Below are positions 22,699 through 28,401 of a stretch of 28,401 bases of DNA, in pieces. Made by a program: the position numbers and the translations under genes. The DNA comes from a virus: IMG/VR virus record IMGVR_UViG_3300017998_000026, positions 1 to 28,401 of that record. One strand, given 5' to 3'. The notes beneath the pieces were generated by a model that was not told the origin of the DNA, searched no databases, and was given only the letters and a program-made list of their open reading frames with translations. The first letter of the stretch is position 1; every line of letters begins with the position of its first letter.

Positions 22699-23278
22699 TG
22701 GAGTGCCCCCCCCCCAGCAGCCGCGCGACGTCCCCGGGGTTCACCGCATCGCCGCAGAGCAACCGGTGGTCTCCGAGCGCGAACAAGTCGCCGCGTTTGA
22801 TGGACGTCGCTTTGACTTCGGGGACCTCGTCGGCGTCCGTGAGGCCGGCTTTCGGGCCCCGCGGAAGCAGGTCACCGAGCAGCGCCGCTAGGCCCTCGTT
22901 GTCGATCGAGATCCCGGCCAGAAGTTCGGCGAGTTTCGCATCGTCCCGAGTGGCCATCGCCCCGATCGGGTCGAGAGTCGCCAGGACGAGCGCCTCCTCC
23001 TCTGGATCGAGGTCGACATAGAGCACCGGGACCGTCGCCTCGCCGCGGGCCAGCGCCTCCTCGACGCGGGCATGGCCATCGACCACGTGCCCGCTCCGGC
23101 GGTTGACCATCACCTGCTGGACCCAGCCGACCTCGGTGAGTGATCCTCGGAGGGCGGCGCGCTGCCCGGTCGGATGCGTGCGCCAGTTGGCGGGGTTGGC
23201 GATCAGGTCGCCGGGTGCTTCCTCGCCCGTGCCCACGATTCGGTTCTGCCAGGGGGCGGGAGCGGACCTGGCGGTCAT
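22682..23278 (-). CDS. ParB/sulfiredoxin-like N-terminal domain protein (N-terminal half of methyltransferase fusion)
   Basis: 198 residues; the ATG overlaps the HNH stop by ATGA. Carries a ParB/Srx-type domain: DLIANPANWRTHPTGQRAAL, RGSLTEVGWVQQVMVNRRSG, HVVDGHARVEEALARGEATV, then a linker. Its end reads FALGDHRLLCGDAVNPGDVA, the usual join to a methyltransferase DPPY motif, then LLGGGHSNVARD and stop. In the other frame the same DNA reads LLGGGTPMLLATDPPYG, the expected fusion. The frame break falls in a run of ten Gs. It may be a real stop, a slippage site, a phase-variable tract or a base-call error. Confidence 0.85.
   Translation of the reverse strand: MTARSAPAPWQNRIVGTGEEAPGDLIANPANWRTHPTGQRAALRGSLTEVGWVQQVMVNRRSGHVVDGHARVEEALARGEATVPVLYVDLDPEEEALVLATLDPIGAMATRDDAKLAELLAGISIDNEGLAALLGDLLPRGPKAGLTDADEVPEVKATSIKRGDLFALGDHRLLCGDAVNPGDVARLLGGGHSNVARD
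22706..22715 (-). repeat. Run of ten G (minus strand) at the ParB/methyltransferase junction
   Basis: Ten uninterrupted C on the plus strand. Nine Gs would keep the ParB and methyltransferase frames joined; ten shift to a TGA a few codons later. Length change by slipped pairing could switch the fused enzyme on or off. Confidence 0.9.
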
Positions 23279-23607
23279 GCCACGGCCTTGGAGTCGCGCC
23301 GCAGGCCGACCTGATCGTGGCAGCGGTGCCTGGCGGACCGACAGAGCCAGCGCTTGTTCGAGGCGATCTCTGGACCGCCGAGCCCGACCGGAACTCGGTG
23401 ATCACGCTGGAGACAGGAGGGGTCGGTGCAGCCGCATGCCTCGCACCGTGCGCCCGGAAGAGCGGCGCGGCGCTCGCGCTGGTGTGCCGTCCCGTAGCCG
23501 CGCTCGGTCGTGCTCTGGCGATGGTCAGCGCAGCGGCCGCGGCCGCCCGGCACGGCACGGTTGGGGCAGCGGGGCTCGAGACATGCAGGCATCGGGGCGT
23601 AGGGCAT
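23275..23607 (-). CDS. HNH endonuclease next to terminase
   Basis: 110 residues from ATG 23607. Opens MPYAPMPACLEPRCPNRAVP, then TTERGYGTAHQRERRAAL, a stretch like the GY-G-x-x-W/H-Q-x-x-R-x-x-A element of packaging-linked HNH proteins; then CEACGC, LQRDHRVPVGLGG and NKRWLCRSARHRCHD, giving the zinc-linked HNH core. HNH enzymes at this position, just before the terminase genes, stimulate cos cutting in HK97-like phages, which is the likely role here. It precedes the ParB protein by ATGA, and the hairpin cluster lies just upstream. Confidence 0.85.
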   Translation of the reverse strand: MPYAPMPACLEPRCPNRAVPGGRGRCADHRQSTTERGYGTAHQRERRAALPGARCEACGCTDPSCLQRDHRVPVGLGGPEIASNKRWLCRSARHRCHDQVGLRRDSKAVA

Positions 23608-23630
23608 CAGAGTCGCCCCACGTCAGACAC

Positions 23631-23718
23631 GCGGAGAGCCGGGACGTCTCCCGGCTGCCTCCGCTTAGCCGCCCGATTCGGCTCCGGTCCAGCGGCCCCA
23701 TCGGGGCTCGGCCGCTGG
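23631..23718. other. Cluster of three hairpins in the 131-base gap before HNH
   Basis: Hairpin 1 (23631-23664): GCGGAG and AGCCGGGA pair with TCCCGGCT and CTCCGC around a four-base loop, fourteen pairs with a two-base bulge. Hairpin 2: AGCCG (23667-23671) with CGGCT (23679-23683). Hairpin 3: CCAGCGGCC (23689-23697) with GGCCGCTGG (23710-23718), nine pairs. No T-run follows on either strand. The site lies between the lysis block and HNH/terminase, where cos or packaging sites are often found; a terminator, processed RNA or regulatory leader is also possible. Confidence 0.5.
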
Positions 23719-23738
23719 CCGCCCAGGTCGCTCAAGGG

Positions 23739-23942
23739 TTAGACGGCAGGCGGTGCGACTGGTGTCGCTGCCGCGGTGATCGCGTTCACGGCTGCGTCGA
23801 TGGTGGTCACGGTGGTGTCCAGGGCATCGACCTGAGCCTGCGTGGTCGCCCCGGCCACAAGAACGCCTACGGCCGTGTTGAGCGTGCCGACGTCGGTGCC
23901 GAGTTGGGCGAGGTCCGCCTGTAGTTTGGTGAGATCGGCCAT
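23739..23942 (-). CDS. Small coiled-coil protein, unknown
   Basis: 67 residues from ATG 23942, preceded by GGGAAAG. A regular heptad protein: ADLTKLQADLAQLGTDVGTL, TTQAQVDALDTTVTTIDAAV, with a short proline end. Similar short coiled proteins are frequent near lysis and tail genes of high-GC phages; function unknown. An upstream ATG at 24008 would add 22 residues but has no ribosome site. Confidence 0.7.
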   Translation of the reverse strand: MADLTKLQADLAQLGTDVGTLNTAVGVLVAGATTQAQVDALDTTVTTIDAAVNAITAAATPVAPPAV

Positions 23943-24010
23943 GACTCTTTCCCGTCCTTTCAGGACTTCTCTGAGGGGATCACGTAGACGATGGAACCAG
24001 CGCGGCATGG

Positions 24011-24208
24011 CTACGGCCGGCGGCCGAGCATCGTGCCCGTCACTGCCTGGTTGGCGAGCATGCCGAGCGCGGCGAGGACGACGGCGACAACCGCCGACAC
24101 GACGGCGGCGGGGATGCTGTCTCCCATCCATGCCGCGCCCGCGACGATAGCTGCGGCGACGACTAGGACCAGGTGGTCCCAGAGAGCGATTGGTCTGCCG
24201 AAGAGCAC
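24011..24208 (-). CDS. Small double-spanning membrane protein, holin candidate
   Basis: 65 residues from GTG 24208, chosen because AAAGGAAGG stands about six bases upstream. Two hydrophobic segments: HLVLVVAAAIVAGAAWMG and AAVVSAVVAVVLAALGMLA, with a short DSIPA turn, and a TMLGRRP end. Size and topology fit class II-like holins. It directly follows the cysteine peptidase gene, so a role in releasing or timing that enzyme is plausible. Function is inferred. Confidence 0.65.
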   Translation of the reverse strand: MLFGRPIALWDHLVLVVAAAIVAGAAWMGDSIPAAVVSAVVAVVLAALGMLANQAVTGTMLGRRP

Positions 24209-24223
24209 GGGCAACCTTCCTTT

Positions 24224-25279
24224 CTAGATCAGTCGGACCTGCCCCTGATTGACGAGCAGGCCATTCGGATGGGCGACCGTCTTGCCGTAGACGCCGTCGA
24301 CCACTTCGAGGTACGGGCCGCCGCGGGGGAACGGGGCCGAGGTGCCAGGGAAACCGGGCCAGTTGACGTAGACGACGGCATCGGCATGGGCGCTCGACGT
24401 GAACGGCCAGGACGTCAGGCGGCCGAACCGGCCGTTGGGATAGTTCGGGTCGAAGCCGACCAGAGTCGTGCCCTTCGGGACGACAAACTGGCGCGGCGAG
24501 GCGAAGGCCGTCCTGGTGAGGACCGCGACGGGGGTCGGGTTGATCAGGTCGACCGCCTTCCACGCTTCCCATCCGAGGCTGTCCCACCAGTCTCCGTGGA
24601 CCCGGAAGTGGTCCTGGTAGGCGGGGTCGTGGCCGAACGCGCCCCATGTCTGGTGATGGATGGTGTTCAAGCCGCAGCGGCACGTCGAGCACGGGACCCA
24701 GCCGCAGCCCTCGAAGGCATGGCCGCCATCGGTCGGCCCGGGGCTCGGCATGTAGCCCAGCGCGTCGGTGTTCCACCAGTTGTTCGGCCAGGCGGCCGTG
24801 AACTGGCACGGGCCGGGCTGCAGCAGCGTCTGCTGGTAGGCGCCGAGGAACGTCGCGTTGCTGCCCGGCTTGCCGATCAGGAGATAGGAGGCATTCTTGC
24901 GCGGAGCGCTGCCGTCTTTCGTCGGCCAGCCGTTCGCTTTGACGAAGCTCCAGAGTTGCTGAGGATAGAGCCCCGGGTTCGCGTCCTGCGACGGGCTTGT
25001 GAGCGGCCAGGGTAGGCCCTTGATGATGGCGTAGGCGTGCAGCGGGTCGATGACCGCGAGGTCGCCCGCCTCCTGATCGCTCTGAACGTAGTCGCCGCTG
25101 AATGCGACGCAGGCGCCGAAACCGTCCTGGTCGAGCGTACCGTGCGCGCAAAGCGGGCTGTGGAAGAAGGTCGGCACGGCGACCGGCTCGGCCGCAAGGG
25201 CGAGTTCGATAGGCCAAGCCCGAGCGAGTATCTCGGGCGGAGTCTGAAGAGCGCCGAGCGAGCGTCGGATGTCAGTCAT
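24224..25279 (-). CDS. Papain-like (C1-type) cysteine peptidase in the lysis block
   Basis: 351 residues from ATG 25279, with AAGGAG eight bases upstream. It shows the C1-like order: DQDGFGACVAFSGDYVQSD, with Cys57 aligning with the GSCWAFS nucleophile; then GGHAFEGCGW with His187; then HHQTWGAFG, in the place of the NSWG element but with Gln instead of Asn. Residues 80-170 contain LHAYAIIKGLPW and YPQQLWSFVKANGW. About 110 C-terminal residues after NPTPVAVLTRTAF are unassigned. Its site between small membrane proteins suggests an endolysin-like peptidase, but a role in host entry or in processing proteins is equally open. No signal peptide is visible. Confidence 0.7.
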   Translation of the reverse strand: MTDIRRSLGALQTPPEILARAWPIELALAAEPVAVPTFFHSPLCAHGTLDQDGFGACVAFSGDYVQSDQEAGDLAVIDPLHAYAIIKGLPWPLTSPSQDANPGLYPQQLWSFVKANGWPTKDGSAPRKNASYLLIGKPGSNATFLGAYQQTLLQPGPCQFTAAWPNNWWNTDALGYMPSPGPTDGGHAFEGCGWVPCSTCRCGLNTIHHQTWGAFGHDPAYQDHFRVHGDWWDSLGWEAWKAVDLINPTPVAVLTRTAFASPRQFVVPKGTTLVGFDPNYPNGRFGRLTSWPFTSSAHADAVVYVNWPGFPGTSAPFPRGGPYLEVVDGVYGKTVAHPNGLLVNQGQVRLI

Positions 25280-25506
25280 GGAAGAGGCTCCTTCTCATCG
25301 GGCTCGCAGGTGTTGACTTCGAGGTTGGCACCGTAATCGCCCCGGAGGCGATATTCCTGGTCGCCGAAGCCGCCGGCGGGCGGCCTCAGTGCCTTGGCCA
25401 TCCGTTCCCGTGCCTTCCGGTTCTCGCGTTCGTCGAGGTAGACGGCAACGCACCAGAGACCGGAGACTGCGGCCAGAACCACGAGGATGAACTGCCAGTC
25501 GGCCAT
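25276..25506 (-). CDS. Small membrane protein, lysis-block
   Basis: 76 residues from ATG 25506, one base after the previous stop. One N-terminal membrane segment (DWQFILVVLAAVSGLWCVAVYL) followed by a charged segment (DERENRKARERMAKAL) and a polar C-terminus. The topology resembles small inner-membrane lysis accessory proteins such as Rz-like spanins or antiholins, but no lipobox partner is seen nearby. The stop overlaps the peptidase start by ATGA. Confidence 0.65.
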   Translation of the reverse strand: MADWQFILVVLAAVSGLWCVAVYLDERENRKARERMAKALRPPAGGFGDQEYRLRGDYGANLEVNTCEPDEKEPLP

Positions 25507-25507
25507 G

Positions 25508-25870
25508 TCAGTGCCCCACTACGAGATTGACGAGAGCGAGCAGGGCACCGCCAGCACCGCCAGCGGCGGCGACCACGATCCCGACCCGCCAGCGAAATGA
25601 CAGAACGTGGCGGTTGGCCTGGTCTGCACGGACCGCCTGATCATTGGCGGCCCAGTTTGCGCGGGCGGAGTCGACTGCCTGGGCTGTCTTGAGTTCCGCT
25701 ACGTCCTCGCAAACGCCGTCGAGCTTGCCGTCGATCTTGTCGAAGCGTTCGTTGAGGTCGACGCGCAGTTGCGTCACCACGCCCTGAACGGCGGCGATGC
25801 CCTCGACGAATGAAGAAGCCGCCGGGATGCGCCGATCGGCGCTGACCCCCGGAGTGGCCCGGGCCGTCAT
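25508..25870 (-). CDS. Coiled-coil protein with C-terminal membrane anchor
   Basis: 120 residues from the ATG that overlaps the previous stop by ATGA. Helical middle (VVTQLRVDLNERFDKIDGKL, VCEDVAELKTAQAVDSA) then a basic spacer and a final membrane segment (VGIVVAAAGGAGGALLALVN). This is the layout of hemolysin XhlA-like and other phage lysis-associated proteins: coil outside or inside, anchor at the end. With the next two genes it forms a membrane and peptidase group. Exact role not shown. Confidence 0.65.
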   Translation of the reverse strand: MTARATPGVSADRRIPAASSFVEGIAAVQGVVTQLRVDLNERFDKIDGKLDGVCEDVAELKTAQAVDSARANWAANDQAVRADQANRHVLSFRWRVGIVVAAAGGAGGALLALVNLVVGH

Positions 25871-26079
25871 GAGTCGCTCCACGGCACGATTGCCGCCGAG
25901 CAGGGATGCCGGATACCAGGCACAATCGGCGGAAATTTGGAGAACCGCCAAGTCGTGGACGAGAGCCAAAGTTCAGCGTCGCGCCGTGTCATGACCGGAC
26001 TCCACGATGGCTTGGAGCCGTCGAGGAAGCGGACGCGGACACGGACCTGCTCATCGGGGTCCCATTGGTCGCTGCTCAT
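25867..26079 (-). CDS. Small protein, unknown
   Basis: 70 residues; its ATG overlaps the previous stop and its own stop overlaps the next ATG, both by ATGA, which supports a translated frame. Sequence DEQVRVRVRFLDGSKPSWSP, then TRRDAELWLSSTTWRFSKFP: a small beta-hairpin-like protein. No domain recognised. Confidence 0.55.
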   Translation of the reverse strand: MSSDQWDPDEQVRVRVRFLDGSKPSWSPVMTRRDAELWLSSTTWRFSKFPPIVPGIRHPCSAAIVPWSDS

Positions 26080-26168
26080 TCGTCGTCACGGTTCCCCTCG
26101 CGCCAGACGGCAAGGTATATGAGAGCCAGGCCAGCAAGTCCGACCAGAATGAAGATCAGTTCGATCAC
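26076..26168 (-). CDS. 30-residue single-span membrane peptide
   Basis: A GTG start four bases after the transglycosylase stop and a stop coupled to the next gene by ATGA give a 30-residue frame: VIELIFILVGLAGLALIYL then a polar VWREGNRDDE. It has one hydrophobic helix with a charged tail. It is too short for homology and has no good ribosome site, so coupling to the upstream gene would be needed. The position in the lysis block suggests a holin-like or regulatory peptide; speculative. Confidence 0.45.
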   Translation of the reverse strand: MIELIFILVGLAGLALIYLAVWREGNRDDE

Positions 26169-26172
26169 GTCG

Positions 26173-26739
26173 TCACCAGCGGCCGTGGGCGCACCAGTAG
26201 GTCCAGGCGTTGCGCAAGTTCCCGTAGCGGTGCTCGCCGTAGGCGATGAACCATTGGAGTTGCTCGACCGGCTGCGTCGGCCAGTCCGGAACGACACTCG
26301 AGAGCTTGCTGCAGGGCCAGGACTGCCCGAGACCGCACGCTCCGCCACGCGGATTGACTGCCGCCGGGTCCCAGCGCGATTCGTTCCAGATGATCCGGTC
26401 GAGTGCCTCGTACTCGGCCGACCCGAGCGTCTCGCGGGCCCACGCCTTCGCCTGTGCCACGGTCGGCGGCGGCGGGTCGGGAGCGATCAGGCTGCGAGTC
26501 GGCGGGCGGGGGATGGGGCTGGGCGAAGTTGGGATAGGCGACGTAATCAGAGCAACGGGGGCCAGCGTGGTAGCACTGGCAACCATTGCAGAAGTAGTCG
26601 GGATCGAGAGTGAAGTAGCCATCGGCGTCGCGGTCGGAGAGGGAACGGGTGCCGGGGTTGGATCTGGCGCCAACCCCGGCGACCGTGCGGAGACCAGCGA
26701 GAGAGCGAGGACCACGACGGTGGCAAGCCGCCTCAACAT
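26173..26739 (-). CDS. Exported lytic transglycosylase-like (SLT/Rpf-type) protein
   Basis: 188 residues from ATG 26739 (MLRRLATVVVLALSLVSA signal segment). The frame is open to GTG 26805, and no start has a clear ribosome site; this one gives the better signal. A long Pro/Ser/Thr/Ala linker follows, then a goose-lysozyme-like end: EYEALDRIIWNESRWDPAAV with Glu in NES as likely catalytic residue, then NPRGGACGLGQSWPCS, and WFIAYGEHRYGNLRNAWTYW as the closing helix, typical of actinobacterial lytic transglycosylases. It would cleave peptidoglycan outside the membrane, at lysis or entry. The 149 bases between 26806 and 26954 hold no gene and no clear promoter; only a weak GCGAT/ATCGC repeat at 26938-26950. 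Confidence 0.82.
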   Translation of the reverse strand: MLRRLATVVVLALSLVSARSPGLAPDPTPAPVPSPTATPMATSLSIPTTSAMVASATTLAPVALITSPIPTSPSPIPRPPTRSLIAPDPPPPTVAQAKAWARETLGSAEYEALDRIIWNESRWDPAAVNPRGGACGLGQSWPCSKLSSVVPDWPTQPVEQLQWFIAYGEHRYGNLRNAWTYWCAHGRW

Positions 26740-26954
26740 GGCTCGGTTCGGTGCATGGGGCACCTCCGTCACAGGGAAGCGCACTGGCCATGAGCGCATG
26801 GTCACTCACGGGCATGGCCAGCCGCCGGAGGGAGGAGGAGTGTGAACAGACGTCCGCAAGCGCTGACGCGACGGCTTGGTGCGCCGGTTGCAATGCGTGC
26901 AGGAAGCGAACGGCTCTCACAGCATCTGAGCGTAGCTGCGATTAGATCGCGAAA

Positions 26955-27161
26955 CTACCCACTAGGGGGCCGTTCTTGGGGTATACCCGCGTTTATTTTG
27001 GGGTATGCCCGTAGGTCCGGACGCTTACGGTAAAGGTGCTTCAGATGCACGGCCGCCGTTCCGTCGCTGATCCCCAACTCGGCGGCAGCCAGCTTGCGGG
27101 AACGCCAGTGGCGGAAAGCGGCGAAGACTTCGAGCTCGCGGGCGGTGGGCTCGGCGCTCAT
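26955..27161 (-). CDS. LuxR/GerE-type helix-turn-helix protein
   Basis: 68 residues from ATG 27161. EPTARELEVFAAFRHW, then AAELGISDGTAAVHLKHLYR is a clear LuxR-type HTH (last helix TAAVHLKHLY). No receiver or ligand domain, so a stand-alone DNA-binding protein of the GerE type. It ends with a run of about 20 residues outside the HTH. The palindromic repeats at 26976-27011 lie inside its 3' end and might be its own operator. Its regulon is unknown; the adjacent lysis genes are the obvious candidates. Confidence 0.85.
   Translation of the reverse strand: MSAEPTARELEVFAAFRHWRSRKLAAAELGISDGTAAVHLKHLYRKRPDLRAYPKINAGIPQERPPSG
26976..27011 (+). repeat. Paired TTGGGGTATRCCCG direct repeats containing a palindrome
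   Basis: TTGGGGTATACCCG at 26976-26989 and TTGGGGTATGCCCG at 26998-27011, 22 bases apart (about two helical turns). The first holds a perfect palindrome GGGTATACCC (26979-26988). Both lie in the 3' end of the LuxR-type HTH gene, upstream of the transglycosylase gene. Operator for that protein is an idea, not shown. Confidence 0.4.
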
Positions 27162-27166
27162 ACGGG

Positions 27167-27493
27167 TCAGTTCCGACCGAGACAGAGAAGCCCGACCGCG
27201 TGACTACCATCCGGGCAGTGGGTCGGGATCAAGCCGAAGATGACGCCCGCGAGGATGGCCGCGAGGGTGGCTAGGCAGGCCAGCCAGATGACGGTGAACA
27301 GGCGTGGATAATGGCCCGCGAGCCAGACGAGGGGGCGAGCCATCTCGGCGGTCTGGTCGCTGAAGGCGTCGTTCAGGACCTGCACATGGGCGGCAAACGT
27401 GTCCGGCCAGCCGCAGCCGGGGACGTGGTCGACGAGTGCGTTGTTGAAGATGGGCCGGTCGCAGAAAGGGCAACGGCGGATTCGCTCGCTCAC
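27167..27493 (-). CDS. Zinc-finger membrane protein, unknown
   Basis: 108 residues; the ATG overlaps the previous stop by ATGA. N-terminal C2HC-type finger: CPFCDRPIFNNALVDHVPGC. Then a helical spacer and two hydrophobic segments (RLFTVIWLACLATLAAILAG and nearby VIFGLIPTHC) near the C-terminus. The finger would face the cytoplasm. It is a pattern seen in phage proteins of unknown role. Confidence 0.65.
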   Translation of the reverse strand: MSERIRRCPFCDRPIFNNALVDHVPGCGWPDTFAAHVQVLNDAFSDQTAEMARPLVWLAGHYPRLFTVIWLACLATLAAILAGVIFGLIPTHCPDGSHAVGLLCLGRN

Positions 27494-27780
27494 CGTTCGC
27501 CTCGCAGCTTTGCGGCCAGGGTACGGACCGCAGCAGCGAGAGTGGGACCGGCACCCCGATACCGTTCCTCTCCGCCGTTGCCAGTGCCGACATAGGCCAG
27601 GGCCTCACAGCGCGGCCCGGGTACGTTTACGTCGGGCGACCACGCCATGAGCGCAATCCTCATCGGACGACCCTTGCGTGCCGCCATAGCCTCGGCCCAC
27701 GCGGCGTCGAGAGAGTCGGGCCAGTCCCCGCCGCGCTCCCGGTCATCAGACGGTACAGGCTGAGCAAACCGTGATCTCAC
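27490..27780 (-). CDS. Small hypothetical protein
   Basis: 96 residues from GTG 27780, chosen for the GGGAGGTG upstream; the longer frame to 27849 lacks it. Sequence has LDAAWAEAMAARKGRPMRIA, then LAYVGTGNGGEERYRGAGPT and LAAAVRTLAAKLRGER: a small alpha/beta protein. Role unknown. The stop overlaps the next ATG by ATGA. About 80 bases of non-coding sequence lie upstream (27781-27859). Confidence 0.6.
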   Translation of the reverse strand: MRSRFAQPVPSDDRERGGDWPDSLDAAWAEAMAARKGRPMRIALMAWSPDVNVPGPRCEALAYVGTGNGGEERYRGAGPTLAAAVRTLAAKLRGER

Positions 27781-27859
27781 GACGCACCTCCCGGATGTGA
27801 GTCTAACCACTCGACGATGACGTCCCCATGGCAGGGCAGGGGCGGGCATCGATTACGCT

Positions 27860-28042
27860 TCAACCCGGCAACACCTTGCGCCGGGACCAAACCCAGCGCC
27901 AGAAGACTCCGGGGGCGACTCGGATCATCAGCAGCCAGAAGCCGGGATGCCGACGGTTGACCTCGATTGTGAAGATGGCCGACTGGCCGTCGGGTGAGAG
28001 TTCAGGCTTTCCGACCTGCCGCAGGTAGCCGGGGAGTTTCAT
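27860..28042 (-). CDS. Small hypothetical protein, possible membrane-associated
   Basis: 60 residues from the ATG overlapping the VRR-NUC stop by ATGA (the longer frame to 28138 is inside that gene). MKLPGYLRQVGKPELSPDGQ, then IFTIEVNRRHPGF and a hydrophobic-aromatic stretch (WLLMIRVAPGVFWRWVW) with a basic end. No family recognised. Coupled translation suggests it is real. Confidence 0.6.
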   Translation of the reverse strand: MKLPGYLRQVGKPELSPDGQSAIFTIEVNRRHPGFWLLMIRVAPGVFWRWVWSRRKVLPG

Positions 28043-28401
28043 CGCAGCACCTCCGTGATCTCTGCCAGCTGGCTCGGCCGCCAGACGAAGACCTCGATTC
28101 GCGGGGATCGGGCGGCTGCCTTGTCCATTCCATCGCACACGCCGTCCAGGTAGGAGCGGACCTTCATCGGCGGCAGATCGTCGGGCAATTCAGCCACGTC
28201 GACCACGAGGCACCGCAGCAGATCCAGGACGGCCGCCTGACGCGCGGACAGGTCGCGGGCCTCGCCTTTGAGTTCGGCGAATATCAACCGGCGATCACGC
28301 CGGCGGATAAGTGTCAAGTCGGGCCAGCCCTTCTCTGCCTGGTGCATGGCGCTCGCCGCGTGGTAGGTCAGTCCGGGCAGTTCGCCCTCGTCTTTGTAGC
28401 C
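28039..28401 (-). CDS. VRR-NUC nuclease (partial; 5' end beyond the window)
   Basis: 120 residues visible; the frame is still open at base 28401 (GYKDEGELPGLTYHAASAMH) and no stop precedes, so the start lies outside. It carries the VRR-NUC/PD-D/E-x-K core: GWPDLTLIRRRDRRLIFAEL then KGE, with the Asp (PDL) and the ELK catalytic signature, then LSARQAAVLDLLRCL and a final FVWRPSQLAEI. These nucleases act on DNA structure ends or junctions in phages and related elements; the phage role here is unknown. Confidence 0.85.
   Translation of the reverse strand, partial: GYKDEGELPGLTYHAASAMHQAEKGWPDLTLIRRRDRRLIFAELKGEARDLSARQAAVLDLLRCLVVDVAELPDDLPPMKVRSYLDGVCDGMDKAAARSPRIEVFVWRPSQLAEITEVLR

Noticed and set aside
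21775-22800. A 341-codon plus-strand frame opposite the methyltransferase
   Set aside because: Mirrors the methyltransferase, whose motifs are clear on the other strand.
23739-25217. A 492-codon minus-strand open frame from inside the cysteine peptidase gene to the coiled-coil gene
   Set aside because: Its first 400 codons are a GC-driven shadow of the peptidase and holin-like genes (Arg/Pro/Gly-rich text with no domain). Only the final 67 codons, with their own ATG and ribosome site, look real.
26165-26920. A 251-codon minus-strand frame over the transglycosylase gene
   Set aside because: Shadow of the transglycosylase gene in another frame; no signal or domain.
26938-26950. GCGAT/ATCGC repeat as terminator or operator
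   Set aside because: Only five pairs and no T-run; within chance for this composition.
1-28401. tRNA, rRNA, CRISPR arrays, insertion sequences or integrase/attachment sites
   Set aside because: None could be recognised by eye on either strand; absence of an integrase here does not exclude a prophage, since only part of the genome is visible.

Overview
The window is the structural, packaging and lysis half of a high-GC tailed double-stranded DNA phage or prophage. No integrase, tRNA, rRNA or host chromosomal gene was seen. Gene content fits a siphovirus with an HK97-type capsid: P27-like small terminase, large terminase, HK97 portal, S49-type protease, HK97-fold capsid protein, head-tail connectors, tail tube, frameshifted tail-assembly chaperone, long tape measure, hub and fibre. 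Sequence alone does not give the host. High GC and the actinobacterial style of the muralytic protein suggest a high-GC bacterium, possibly Actinomycetota or Chloroflexota, but this is inference.

Nearly all genes lie on the minus strand, so the map reads right to left. (1) 28401-26955: a cut-off VRR-NUC nuclease, small unknown proteins, a zinc-finger membrane protein and a LuxR-type HTH protein. (2) 26739-23739: a lysis-like block with an exported transglycosylase-like protein, a papain-like cysteine peptidase, several small membrane proteins (holin or spanin candidates) and a small coiled-coil protein. (3) 23738-23608: an intergenic stretch packed with three hairpins, then HNH endonuclease, ParB-like domain, DNA methyltransferase (separated from the ParB part by a one-base frame change at a run of ten G), small and large terminase, a small membrane protein and portal. 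(4) 16936-17735: an island with two short plus-strand genes, a TATAAT box and complementary segments. (5) 16935-13463: protease, major capsid protein, a strong hairpin and a small capsid-region protein. (6) 13396-7499: connector and neck genes interrupted by a methyltransferase plus three glycosyltransferase-like genes, and by an HNH endonuclease. (7) 7502-1: tail chaperone with a CCCAAAA slippery site, tape measure, a small tail protein, a hub protein with a discoidin-like insert, and a large fibre with poly-glycine, phage fibre repeats, a discoidin-like domain and a beta-helix-like region, running off the left edge.

The genes are tightly packed. Seventeen junctions are ATGA stop/start overlaps, which suggests translational coupling. 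The most notable items are the sugar-transfer cassette inside the connector operon, the methyltransferase poly-G tract, the tail-chaperone frameshift, the papain-like peptidase in the lysis block, the plus-strand island, and the hairpin cluster beside HNH/terminase.
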